Of a stretch of DNA of 21,737 nucleotides, positions 14,033 to 21,636 are shown piece by piece. The notes below the pieces were generated by a model. The model saw only the letters and a list, made by a program, of their open reading frames with translations. It was not told the origin of the DNA and did no database searches. Within the stretch, counting starts at the first letter, position 1. The number at the start of each line of letters is the position of its first letter. The position numbers were made by a program, and so were the translations under genes. Where the stretch lies: NCBI GenBank assembly GCA_910577765.1, contig CAJTOV010000030.1, positions 7,565 to 29,301 of the forward strand. Direction: 5' to 3'. The stretch is from an uncultured Lachnospiraceae bacterium. Lineage in GTDB: Bacteria; Bacillota; Clostridia; Lachnospirales; Lachnospiraceae.

Positions 14033-16006
14033 TTAATATACCCGTTCCGCCGCTACCTGCATGGGGTAGGTGTGGTCCCTGCTGCCCGTAAAGTTTTCCA
14101 CAAACCCAAGGGAAAAGAAGACATGTTTTCCACAAAAGCTGCCATTTATCCGCGCCTCATACATGCCCCGGCGCATTCGGAAGCAGTCCTGCTTCCGGCG
14201 AATATTCATCTGGATCATGTCCATCATACGGTATTCCTGGGTGACGATCTCATCCCGGAGCAAAAGCAGCTTCAGCCATGTCAAATAGGTAAAGCCCCGG
14301 TCCCCGCCTCCGGTGTCCACCCGGCCCTGCCGTCCCATAGCCAGAAGATTGTCAATCTCCAGGGTCCAGTCCCCGGAGCCCTTCAGCAGCATGACCCGCC
14401 GTCCTGCCAGAAGGCCCCGCACATCCATCAGGGATTCTCCCAGGGCCCAGACGGACATAACGAAAAAGGTGGTCAGTAAAAGCAGGGGAGAGAATCCGGC
14501 TGCCCCGGTAATGGCCATGGCCAGGTTTCTGGCCTGGGCCCGTTTGCCGGAGTCTGACAGGATATGGATCAGATTCAGCCCTTCCCGGACTGCCAGCAGG
14601 CGGCTGACCGTGCCGGACAGATTCTCCTCATCTTTATCTGCCCCATGGATCAGGTACTCCAGCTCATAGGCCAGCCCGCCTTTTCCTTCTATTCCTATAG
14701 CCTCCGTCTGCTCCCCCGGCCCATTGGTCCGGAAACACCGGAAAAAGCGGCTGCAGTATTCGTCCACCATCAGGTGGTCCGGCAGACTGATCCCCCTGGC
14801 CCCAGGGGTCATGATCTCGGTTTTGGAAGGAAGCCAGGTATCCGCCAGATACCCGGAGGAGACCTTCATTTCTTCCGGCACTACCAGCCGGAGCATACCG
14901 GACCGGTAGAGCTGCTCCACCTGGTCCAGCCAGCCTTCCTTTTGCTTGTCTTTGACCCCGTGGGAAAAGGAAAGGGTATGGATCTCCAGACCGGCAAAGT
15001 GACGGTACACCGGGGACCACAGCGCTTCCAGATCCGGGCCGTCGCCGCCGTCTTCCTCGTCGTCGTCATCCTCCCATTCCGCGATGATCTCCTCCACCTG
15101 CCTTGCCTCCTCTATGGTGGCCTCCACCAGAACCGTCTGGTCCCGGGAGGCCTGGGCCAGGGCCCGGACCTCCTGCCTGCGCCGTCCGTCCTCATCCACA
15201 TAGGCTTCATACTGGGCAATCTCTTCTTCCAGCATGGACCGGACCTGGGCAGAGCATTCTGTCTGCTGCTGCTCAAAATACTCCCGGCTCTCCCTCAGAC
15301 TCGCTGCCAGCCGGTCTGCCTGCTTCTCATATTCTGCCACCAGCCGGGGCATCCGGCCCAGCTCCCGGACCAGGTCCCCGGCCACGTGCCGGAAGCCGGG
15401 ACCATCGTACCGGTCCAGACGGCTTAAGCCTTCCCGGCGCAGCTGCTGCTGCCGGTTCTGGCTGGCGGTAATGGCTTCCAGGGCCTTCTCCAGTTTCAAA
15501 GCCTCCTTACCGTGGGTCCGGTAGCGGGTGCCCACGGCCTGGACCGCCTCCGCTTCCCTGGCATTGTCCCAAAGCCGGTCCACGGTCTCCGGAGTCAGGT
15601 CCGTCTTCCAGATGCCGTATTGCATGTAATCCAGGATTTCCTGCTCCAGGTAGGCCCCGTTGTCATCGGTAGCCATATGCCACATATCCACCTGGGCAGA
15701 CAGAAGCTCCATGGGATACCAGCCTGCTGCCTCCAGATAAGGAAGAACGTATTTTTCGAAATCCTTTTCCAGCTCCTCTTCGTCCTCATACTCGGCAAAC
15801 AGAAGCCGGTAGGTATCCCACAACTGTCTGTGGTACTGGCTGAATACCGAGTCCATGACCGAGCCGGATGCAGTCTCCAGATACCATCTGGCGCCTGCGG
15901 TCCTGGCCGACTCCACCAGGACACAGAACAGGGCGAAAATACACATCATTACCATACTGATGAACACGGTCACGTGTCCGCTGACCCGGCAGCGGTTATT
16001 GTCCAT
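14033..16006 (-). CDS. DUF5702-like Tad-associated surface protein
   Basis: A 657-aa protein with one N-terminal membrane helix (V-F-I-S-M-V-M-M-C-I-F-A-L-F) preceded by R-V-S-G | H-V-T-V-F, again like a pilin-type processing site but with Phe in place of Glu at +5. Most of the protein is extracellular, with long coiled-coil-like stretches rich in Glu, Gln and Arg (about 170-330) and an acidic patch D-D-D-D-E-E-D. A second hydrophobic segment near residue 500 (A-G-F-S-P-L-L-L-L-T-T-F-F-V-M) suggests a further membrane pass. The layout matches DUF5702 proteins known from Firmicute Tad loci, whose function is undescribed. The start at 16006 has AAGGAG 9 nt upstream. The open frame reaches 16066, but that would overlap the pilin gene. 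Possible tip or adhesin role is a guess. Confidence 0.8.
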   Translation of the reverse strand: MDNNRCRVSGHVTVFISMVMMCIFALFCVLVESARTAGARWYLETASGSVMDSVFSQYHRQLWDTYRLLFAEYEDEEELEKDFEKYVLPYLEAAGWYPMELLSAQVDMWHMATDDNGAYLEQEILDYMQYGIWKTDLTPETVDRLWDNAREAEAVQAVGTRYRTHGKEALKLEKALEAITASQNRQQQLRREGLSRLDRYDGPGFRHVAGDLVRELGRMPRLVAEYEKQADRLAASLRESREYFEQQQTECSAQVRSMLEEEIAQYEAYVDEDGRRRQEVRALAQASRDQTVLVEATIEEARQVEEIIAEWEDDDDEEDGGDGPDLEALWSPVYRHFAGLEIHTLSFSHGVKDKQKEGWLDQVEQLYRSGMLRLVVPEEMKVSSGYLADTWLPSKTEIMTPGARGISLPDHLMVDEYCSRFFRCFRTNGPGEQTEAIGIEGKGGLAYELEYLIHGADKDEENLSGTVSRLLAVREGLNLIHILSDSGKRAQARNLAMAITGAAGFSPLLLLTTFFVMSVWALGESLMDVRGLLAGRRVMLLKGSGDWTLEIDNLLAMGRQGRVDTGGGDRGFTYLTWLKLLLLRDEIVTQEYRMMDMIQMNIRRKQDCFRMRRGMYEARINGSFCGKHVFFSLGFVENFTGSRDHTYPMQVAAERVY

Positions 16007-16062
16007 AGGGCTGTTCTCCTTCCATATGTAGTGGGCTTTTGGCAGGAACCGGGGCCGGACCG

Positions 16063-16239
16063 TCAATACACTTCCTTGGAAGAGCTGTTGATCTGCTTGA
16101 AAATGTCATTGAGCAGGGATGTAATCTGCCCTTTAAAAATAATCACCAGCCCGATCAGGACCACCAGAATCAGCACAACCTCAATGACGCCTACACCGTC
16201 TTCCTGCTTCATAAATTCCATAAGTTCTTTTCTGTTCAT
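16063..16239 (-). CDS. flp: Flp1-type pilin subunit
   Basis: A 58-aa protein and the probable major pilin. It starts M-N-R-K-E-L-M-E-F-M-K-Q-E-D-G and continues V-G-V-I-E-V-V-L-I-L-V-V-L-I-G-L-V-I-I-F. Cleavage after G15 leaves V-G-V-I-E with Glu at +5, as in Flp pilins, followed by a hydrophobic helix and a short polar tail (K-G-Q-I-T-S-L-L-N-D-I-F-K-Q). The SD AAAGGA is 7 nt before the ATG. It lies 21 bp after the TadC-like gene and 56 bp before the DUF5702-like gene, a normal position in Tad operons. It is so short that gene callers may miss it. Confidence 0.93.
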   Translation of the reverse strand: MNRKELMEFMKQEDGVGVIEVVLILVVLIGLVIIFKGQITSLLNDIFKQINSSSKEVY

Positions 16240-16260
16240 AATCTCATCCTTTCTTTTATC

Positions 16261-17721
16261 TTATCCCATACTCATCATAGCCGGTACCATGATCATCACC
16301 ATGACGATTCCCAGCATGAGAAACAAGGGAAGCAGAAGCCGGGTGCCTGCTTCCTCCCCCAGCCTTCTGGCCAGGTTCTTCCTCTGCTCCAGGGCATCCG
16401 CCATTTCGGTCTCCAGCATGGCCCGGAGGTTTTTCGTCCCGGCTCTCCGGTTCTGTTCCAGAAGACTGCTTAGTTTCAGATAGCACTGGACCTTACAGCG
16501 CCTGCCGAATTCCCGGTAGGCCTCTCCTTCGGACATGCCGCTTCCCATCCGGGTACAGGCCAGTGCCATTTCCTCGTAGGCCGGGCGCGGACGGGCCTTC
16601 TTTATGGCCAGGGCATTTTCATAATCCCGGACCATCCGTTCCCAGGCATTGCGGGTAGTAAGACCGGCGCCGGTGAGCACCATCAGCTTGGACACAATAT
16701 CCGCATAGTCCAGAAGCAGTTCCCGCTCCCGTTTCTTCTCCTGGTCCTTTTTCTCGCTCTGCTGTCTGGCCGCCAGAAGAAGCGCTGCCAGAATTCCCAG
16801 CAGAAGGATGGCTCCGTAGCCTTCCTGCCGGTTCAGGCGGTAATGGAGTACATGGTCCTGAAATGTCTCCGGCAGCACCAGCCCCGGCGCCTGGGCCTGG
16901 CGGGTATCCTGGATTTCCAGTTCTTTCAGAAAATCAGACACCAGCTTTTCTTCCCGGGTCCGGTCCTGCGGCACCAGCCGCACAGGCATCTCATAGGTGC
17001 TTTTGTGGATTCCGTCGGACAATGCCACGGTCAGGGTCATTTCCCTGGGCTGCTCCACCTGGCTGCGGAGCTTTCCCCCGGTGTCCATCAGATCCGAGTC
17101 CGAGGGATACCAGCTTGCCCGGACCCCTTCCTCCTGGAACCATTTAGGCAGCTCTAAGTGGGAGCGGACCTCCATCAGGGAGGCGTTATCTCCGCGGATT
17201 CTTTCTTCCATGGAATCCATCAGCCCGAGAAATACGTCTTCCGCCTCTTCCTCCGAGTAAATCCTGGGGCCTACCTGAACGGTCACCGGAAGTTCCCCGG
17301 CTTCCGGCAGGCCTTCCACCACCAGCTCATATTGGCGCTGGTCTCCGCCGTAGCCGTCCCGGTCCAGATGCCGGTTCTCCAGAATGCCTGACCGGCTGCG
17401 GGAGGCGGCGGTCAACACTCCGTAGAGAATAAGAGTGAAGACCAGGACAGCGGCGGGGGCAAGCCAGGCGGGAGACTGACGGCGAGACGATGCGGTGGGA
17501 CGGCGGCTGGCTGAAGCCGGAAGGTGCCTGGCAAGGGACGTACCACGCCGGCCGGAAGGCTGACCGCCGCCCGGAGACGTACCGCGCTGGCCGGAAGGCT
17601 GACCGCCGCCCGGAGATGGACCGCGCTGGCCGGAAGGCTGACCGCCGGCTGCAGCCAGACTGCCTGGGCCAAAGGACCGGCCCAGCCTCTGTCCGTTAAA
17701 CTTTATGTTCTTTTTTCTCAC
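16261..17721 (-). CDS. TadC-like type II/IV secretion F protein with an extra extracellular domain
   Basis: A 486-aa inner-membrane platform protein. The C-terminal part (about residues 335-486) is a T2SSF domain like TadC: L-L-L-D-Y-A-D-I-V-S-K-L-M-V-L-T-G-A-G-L ends in a hydrophobic tail V-M-V-M-I-M-V-P-A. Unlike usual TadC (about 300 aa), a basic, Gly/Pro-rich N-terminal segment (1-85), one membrane helix (86-107), and an extracellular domain of about 190 residues (Y-E-L-V-V-E-G-L-P ...) precede a second helix (about 302-319). The start is a GTG with GGAGG 7 nt upstream. A TTG further up (17763) would overlap the tadB stop. It directly follows tadB. Fusion of a surface-exposed domain to the platform is the unusual point; its ligand is unknown. 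Confidence 0.85.
   Translation of the reverse strand: MRKKNIKFNGQRLGRSFGPGSLAAAGGQPSGQRGPSPGGGQPSGQRGTSPGGGQPSGRRGTSLARHLPASASRRPTASSRRQSPAWLAPAAVLVFTLILYGVLTAASRSRSGILENRHLDRDGYGGDQRQYELVVEGLPEAGELPVTVQVGPRIYSEEEAEDVFLGLMDSMEERIRGDNASLMEVRSHLELPKWFQEEGVRASWYPSDSDLMDTGGKLRSQVEQPREMTLTVALSDGIHKSTYEMPVRLVPQDRTREEKLVSDFLKELEIQDTRQAQAPGLVLPETFQDHVLHYRLNRQEGYGAILLLGILAALLLAARQQSEKKDQEKKRERELLLDYADIVSKLMVLTGAGLTTRNAWERMVRDYENALAIKKARPRPAYEEMALACTRMGSGMSEGEAYREFGRRCKVQCYLKLSSLLEQNRRAGTKNLRAMLETEMADALEQRKNLARRLGEEAGTRLLLPLFLMLGIVMVMIMVPAMMSMG
17554..17650. repeat. 39-bp tandem repeat in the TadC-like gene
   Basis: Units starting at 17554, 17593 and 17632 repeat every 39 bp, the first two almost identical (GGAAGGCTGACCGCCGCCCG), the third partial. 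They encode a 13-residue G-Q-P-S-G-Q-R-G-T-S-P-G-G repeat in the cytoplasmic N-terminal segment. Unit length is a multiple of three, so copy number could vary in frame. Confidence 0.85.
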
Positions 17722-17752
17722 ACATCTGCCTCCTGGAATAAATTTCGTGGGC

Positions 17753-18616
17753 TTACACTTCAATTGCCAGAATCCGCTTTGCCGTCACGCAGGATACCAG
17801 GTACACTGCCAGACAGCCGCTCATAAGCATCCGGCCAAGGCCGGTGCCGTACATCTGGCCGAAGAAGCCGGGGGAAGCGCTTTCTACATAGAAGACGATG
17901 AAAAAGGGGATCAGGTTCATGATCTTCTGTTCAAACTGGCGGGAGGCCGTCAGGGTGATAATCTCCTCCCGGACCTGCATCTTGTCCCGGATCACTTCGG
18001 CAGTGTGGCGCATGATGCTGCCCAGGTCCCCGCTGCTGCGCTTGGCCACGGCGAACACATCGGCAAAGCTCTGGATGTCCTCCAGGCCGCTGCGCCGGGC
18101 AAAGTCTGCCAGCAGACCTTCCACCGGACGGTTCATTCCCAGCTGCTGGACCATATAGGAGAACTCCCGGGCCACCAGGCCGTCCCGGCCATACAGGGTC
18201 TCCAGTTCCTCCACGCTGGCCTTCAGTGCATTTTCCATGGAGTATCCGGCAGCCAGGGAGGAAGCCAGAATGACCATGCTTTCCTTGAATTCCTCTGCCA
18301 GCTTTTTCCTGCGCCGCTCCAGCCGGGTCCGGCGCTCCAGGAATATGCCTGCCAGGCTTCCCGGCAGCATCAGGAGAAATGCCTGGCGGCTCCGGTAAAA
18401 GGTATAGGAAAGCAGGGCGCAGGCCGCCACCCCTTTTGCCAGACCCAGGGCTGCCTCCCAAAGCTTCAGCCGGTAGCGGTCATACCGGATAACCTGCTGC
18501 CCGGAGCTTTCCGGTTGCCTTAAGTTCCCCGGTCCGTTCCAGCTTTCCTTGTACCTGCTCCCCGCCACCGGGTTCTTCCCGGAAGGCAAAGAGGGGTTCC
18601 AGCCGTATCTCTCCAT
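17753..18616 (-). CDS. tadB: TadB, type II/IV secretion F protein
   Basis: A 287-aa inner-membrane protein of the T2SSF family, the partner of TadC in the pilus assembly platform. After a polar N-terminal stretch come two hydrophobic segments (about residues 55-95), a cytoplasmic T2SSF helical domain (E-F-K-E-S-M-V-I-L-A-S-S-L-A-A-G-Y-S-M-E-N-A), and two C-terminal membrane helices (L-I-P-F-F-I-V-F-Y-V and M-L-M-S-G-C-L-A-V-Y). The start is debatable. The ATG at 18616 has AGGAGG 8 nt upstream but overlaps tadA by 137 nt; a GTG at 18568 with GGGAAG 6 nt upstream is an alternative. The conserved part begins near Y-D-R-Y-R-L-K, after the tadA stop, and has no start codon directly before it. The stop precedes the TadC-like start by 31 bp. 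Confidence 0.88.
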   Translation of the reverse strand: MERYGWNPSLPSGKNPVAGSRYKESWNGPGNLRQPESSGQQVIRYDRYRLKLWEAALGLAKGVAACALLSYTFYRSRQAFLLMLPGSLAGIFLERRTRLERRRKKLAEEFKESMVILASSLAAGYSMENALKASVEELETLYGRDGLVAREFSYMVQQLGMNRPVEGLLADFARRSGLEDIQSFADVFAVAKRSSGDLGSIMRHTAEVIRDKMQVREEIITLTASRQFEQKIMNLIPFFIVFYVESASPGFFGQMYGTGLGRMLMSGCLAVYLVSCVTAKRILAIEV

Positions 18617-19805
18617 CCACATATCCTCCTACTTCCACAATTTCCAGCACCTTCCGGCTCCGGTCCCTAAGCCTGCCCAGATGGACCAGGATGTCCACCG
18701 CCGAGGCGATCTGGCTGCGGACTGCGGCCAGGGGCAGCTCTGCTCCCATAAGTACCATGGTCTCCAGCCGGGACAGCATGTCCCGGGGGCTGTTGGCATG
18801 GCCCGTGGACAGACTGCCGTCATGGCCGGTGTTTAAGGCCTGGAGCATATCCAGGGCTTCCTTTCCCCGGACCTCCCCCACGATAATCCGGTCCGGACGC
18901 ATGCGCAGGGCCGCCCGGATCAGGTCGCTGATCTCAACGGCTCCCTCTCCTTCGGCATTGGCGTTGCGGGTCTCCAGCCGTACCAGGTTGGGGATCTGGC
19001 GGATTTGCAGTTCCGCGGAATCCTCAATGGTGATGATCCGTTCCTGGGGCGGAATGAAGGCGGACATGGCATTGAGAAAAGAGGTCTTGCCGGAACCGGT
19101 GCCGCCGCTGATGAAAATGTTGTAGCCTGCTTTCACCAGACGTTCCAGAAATTCCGCTGCTTCCCCGGTCAGGGACCCTGTCTGGATCAGCTTCTCCACG
19201 GTAATGGGCTCGGGAAACTTCCGGATGGTGACCACGGGACCGTCCAGGGCAACCGGCGGCAGTACCACATGGACCCGGGCGCCGTTTTCCAGACGGGCGT
19301 CCACAATGGGGTGGGATACATTGACCACCCGGTTAATTCGGCTGACAATCTGCTGGATCATATCCTCTAACTGGCTCACTTCCTCAAAGCTCTGGTTCCA
19401 CCGGAGAAGCTTTCCCTGCTTCTCCAGGAAAATGTGGTCCTTTCCGTTGACCATGATCTCGGTGACCTGGGGATCGTCCACCAGCTCCTGGAGAATGTCC
19501 AGACGGCGGAACCCGTCAAAAAGCCGCTTTTTTAATTCCAGCCGTTTTTTTAAGGGCAGGTACTGGCTGGCGGCTGCCTGCTCGATAGCCTGGTGGATGC
19601 AGGCAGTCAGCTCCTGGTCCTCCACCTGGCGCCGTTCCTGAAGCTCCTGGCGGATCTGATTTTTCAAAGTGCGGTAGAGCTGTTCCCGGCTAACGGCATC
19701 CGGTGGCAGTGGGCTGCCTCCGTTCCGGCGGACGGATGGCGCCGGACATTCTCCGCAGGTTCTTTCTGCTCCTGGCTGCGCCTGCTGCATGGTCTTAATG
19801 TTCAC
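18480..19805 (-). CDS. tadA: TadA/CpaF family pilus assembly ATPase
   Basis: A 441-aa cytoplasmic hexameric ATPase that powers Flp pilus assembly. Motifs in order: Walker A G-G-T-G-S-G-K-T (234-241), Asp box I-T-I-E-D-S-A-E-L (about 258-266), Walker B region P-D-R-I-I-V-G-E-V-R-G (about 304-314), and His box H-D-G-S-L-S-T-G-H-A (328-337). An N-terminal helical domain (to about 110) and the V-N-G-K-D-H-I-F-L-E segment are typical of the CpaF family. The frame is open to 20006, but the GTG at 19805 has a G-rich SD and overlaps the tadZ stop by 11 nt, which gives translational coupling. The C-terminal 35 residues are low complexity and overlap the start of tadB. Confidence 0.96.
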   Translation of the reverse strand: MNIKTMQQAQPGAERTCGECPAPSVRRNGGSPLPPDAVSREQLYRTLKNQIRQELQERRQVEDQELTACIHQAIEQAAASQYLPLKKRLELKKRLFDGFRRLDILQELVDDPQVTEIMVNGKDHIFLEKQGKLLRWNQSFEEVSQLEDMIQQIVSRINRVVNVSHPIVDARLENGARVHVVLPPVALDGPVVTIRKFPEPITVEKLIQTGSLTGEAAEFLERLVKAGYNIFISGGTGSGKTSFLNAMSAFIPPQERIITIEDSAELQIRQIPNLVRLETRNANAEGEGAVEISDLIRAALRMRPDRIIVGEVRGKEALDMLQALNTGHDGSLSTGHANSPRDMLSRLETMVLMGAELPLAAVRSQIASAVDILVHLGRLRDRSRKVLEIVEVGGYVDGEIRLEPLFAFREEPGGGEQVQGKLERTGELKATGKLRAAGYPV

Positions 19806-20808
19806 GCCCTCCCCCTTTCTTTCCGCCCAGCAGATTCCGGCAGAAGTCTCCGGCCTCGCCCCACAGAAGCTGTTCCAAATAGCTTTCCGCAGGACGTACC
19901 GCTGAAGGCATGGGAAGCTTAAGCAGGTGAACTTTATCCCACAAGGTTTCCCTGCCGGAACGCCGGATATCCTCTTTCCAGGCATCAACCTTGGCTGTGG
20001 ACACACAGTCTTCCCGCACCGGCGCGTAAACCACGTCGCACAGTTCCAGAAGAGGGTCCAGTTCCCGGACCAGATGGCCCATATCCAGAATCAGGATGTC
20101 ATAGACTCCTTCCTGGGCAATCCGCCCGACAAGGTCTGCCAGCTCCTTCCCGTCTGCCTCCGCCAGGTCCTGGGCGCAGGTCACCGGCGGTACATAGTCC
20201 AGGCCGTTCCAGTTATAAAGCACCGAGGCCAGACGCGCCCGGCTGTATTCCCCGGAGCGGTAGTAATACATCAGGTCCGTCAGGGTGCTGGTATACTTGT
20301 TTCCGGTAAGCCGGGCCAGAGCCGAGTATTCTTCCATGCTGAGAAACAGTACTTTGGATTCCTTTGCCATAATCTGGCCCAGGGTAAAGGCAAAACCGGT
20401 CTTGCCGCAGCGGCCTACCGGGGAGCAGACACCGATTACCGTGCTTTTGACCCCCACGGCTACCAGGGGAATCTGCTCCGGGTGAAGCTGGTAGCAGGCC
20501 ATTACCTCCCGGAGCACCGCATCCGAAGACTGGTACTTGTAGATCACCTGGGTGTCCGGGGCAGCCAGGTCTTTCACCTCCCCCAGACGGATCACCTGCC
20601 GGATATTTAAGTCCTTAAAGCTCTCTTCCGGCACACCGTCCCCGGCCAGCAGAAGTTCCACCTGCTGCCGCTGGGTAAACTGCCTCAGCCTGGCCAGACT
20701 GGTAAATGCCACCACCGTAAAGGGGGTCTTTTCTTTCTGGTTTGCAAATTCCGCAAACCGTTCTGCATAAAACGGGTCCACATCGTAGACCGCCATAATC
20801 CGTTTCAT
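19795..20808 (-). CDS. tadZ: TadZ/CpaE-like localisation ATPase
   Basis: A 337-aa protein with an N-terminal receiver-like domain (residues 1-115: M-A-V-Y-D-V-D-P-F-Y) and a ParA/MinD-type ATPase domain. The P-loop C-S-P-V-G-R-C-G-K-T-G-F lies at 128-139. The signature lysine of the deviant Walker A (K-G-G-x-G-K-T) is replaced by V131, as reported for atypical TadZ proteins, so ATP-driven dimer switching may be altered. Walker B is Y-D-I-L-I-L-D-M-G-H. TadZ proteins place the pilus machinery at a cell pole. The start ATG directly follows the stop of the peptidase gene (TAGATG) with AGGAGG 7 nt upstream, so translation is coupled. Confidence 0.9.
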   Translation of the reverse strand: MKRIMAVYDVDPFYAERFAEFANQKEKTPFTVVAFTSLARLRQFTQRQQVELLLAGDGVPEESFKDLNIRQVIRLGEVKDLAAPDTQVIYKYQSSDAVLREVMACYQLHPEQIPLVAVGVKSTVIGVCSPVGRCGKTGFAFTLGQIMAKESKVLFLSMEEYSALARLTGNKYTSTLTDLMYYYRSGEYSRARLASVLYNWNGLDYVPPVTCAQDLAEADGKELADLVGRIAQEGVYDILILDMGHLVRELDPLLELCDVVYAPVREDCVSTAKVDAWKEDIRRSGRETLWDKVHLLKLPMPSAVRPAESYLEQLLWGEAGDFCRNLLGGKKGGGREH

Positions 20809-21327
20809 CTAAATTCCTCCTGCCACATGCCATACGCAGGACCCCAGCAGATAGAGGTAAGTCCCCACTGACAGACATGCTGCCAGGGGAATGGTGTTCC
20901 CGCGGGCTGTTAAAGATAATTCCTGATAAGCTTCCAAATTCCCCGTCCGGATCATGCGCCTGATATAGGCACCAAGATTCGTGAGACATTCTGATACGTT
21001 TGTGCCGCACCGGATACGGTGCAGCGACCATATGGTTCCTACTGCCATTCCGAGGCCAATGGCCTCAAGACCTGCGTCCAGACCCAGGGTACCGGCTATC
21101 ACGGCCATCATTTTCCCGTCCCCTGCGCCCATCATGCCCATACGGAACAGAAAAAATGCCGGGATTAAAGCCGCTGCCGCTGACTGTACAAACTTCCACC
21201 GGCCATACCAAAGCCCGCACAGGGCCCCGAAGACAATCCAGGTATTCCGGACTTTCCCCTCATAAAGGTCCGTCCATCCGGCCCCGGATAAAAACACACA
21301 GAACAATAAAATCTTTACCGCTTCCAC
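20809..21327 (-). CDS. Prepilin peptidase 1 (A24 family, TadV-like), first gene of the Tad operon
   Basis: A 172-aa membrane aspartic peptidase. Catalytic residues are D20 (G-W-T-D-L-Y-E-G-K-V-R-N) and D70 in M-G-A-G-D-G-K, with hydrophobic helices between and after them. It lacks the methyltransferase domain of PilD. TadV-type enzymes remove the leader of Flp and TadE-like proteins. A stretch of about 40 residues rich in charge (C-G-T-N-V-S-E-C-L ... N-L-E-A-Y-Q-E-L) follows the third or fourth helix, which its relative at 12383-12904 does not have. The start is a GTG with a G-rich SD (GGAAG, about 8 nt upstream). The stop codon abuts the tadZ start. Confidence 0.9.
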   Translation of the reverse strand: MEAVKILLFCVFLSGAGWTDLYEGKVRNTWIVFGALCGLWYGRWKFVQSAAAALIPAFFLFRMGMMGAGDGKMMAVIAGTLGLDAGLEAIGLGMAVGTIWSLHRIRCGTNVSECLTNLGAYIRRMIRTGNLEAYQELSLTARGNTIPLAACLSVGTYLYLLGSCVWHVAGGI

Positions 21328-21410
21328 CCCTTTTCTTCCGTTCTTTCCGGGGCCGCTTTGCTATACCGCACCTGCTTCCCCGTCCAGGACAATAAAGTAG
21401 CAAAAAAAGA

Positions 21411-21443
21411 CTATGGGTTACCTGATACATACGTTCCATTCAT
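21411..21443 (-). CDS. Possible 10-aa leader peptide in the Tad operon leader
   Basis: ATG-AAT-GGA-ACG-TAT-GTA-TCA-GGT-AAC-CCA-TAG encodes M-N-G-T-Y-V-S-G-N-P. AGAGG lies 8 nt upstream of the ATG, and a run of seven T follows the stop within 3 nt. This could be a regulatory upstream frame, or chance. Confidence 0.2.
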   Translation of the reverse strand: MNGTYVSGNP

Positions 21444-21608
21444 CACTGAAACCTCTTGCCGACTGGCAGATGTCTCTGGTGCCCGGAAAACCGGAACACG
21501 CTGACACTAAGTAACTTCCAGAACCTCACACCACAAGAAATGGTGCTGACGGTTATCCTGTTGCCGGAACCTCCGGCGGGGTATTGCTGTTTGTTTCTGA
21601 TATGCTCT

Positions 21609-21636
21609 ATTATCCACATGTTTTTCCATTTGTCAA
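21609..21636 (-). promoter_or_regulatory. Strong promoter candidate of the Tad operon
   Basis: On the minus strand a perfect -35 TTGACA (21631-21636) and GATAAT (21609-21614, 5 of 6) are separated by 16 bp. It is the best sigma-A-like promoter upstream of the 11-gene Tad unit. Transcription would begin near 21602. Confidence 0.65.

Noticed and set aside
16006..16066. Earlier start of the DUF5702-like gene at 16066
   Set aside because: It would overlap the Flp pilin stop and lacks an SD, while 16006 has AAGGAG at proper distance.
15512..16483. 323-codon plus-strand frame opposite the Flp and DUF5702-like genes
   Set aside because: It is antisense to three well-supported genes including the pilin and shows no protein-like features.
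17554..17650. CRISPR-like array
   Set aside because: The 39-bp repeats are contiguous without spacers and lie in frame within a coding sequence.
17721..17763. TTG start of the TadC-like gene at 17763
   Set aside because: It overlaps the tadB stop and has no SD; GTG at 17721 has GGAGG 7 nt upstream.
21460..21600. Cyclic-di-GMP riboswitch in the Tad leader
   Set aside because: I could not find the conserved GEMM-I or type II core sequences; only short unrelated hairpins are seen.
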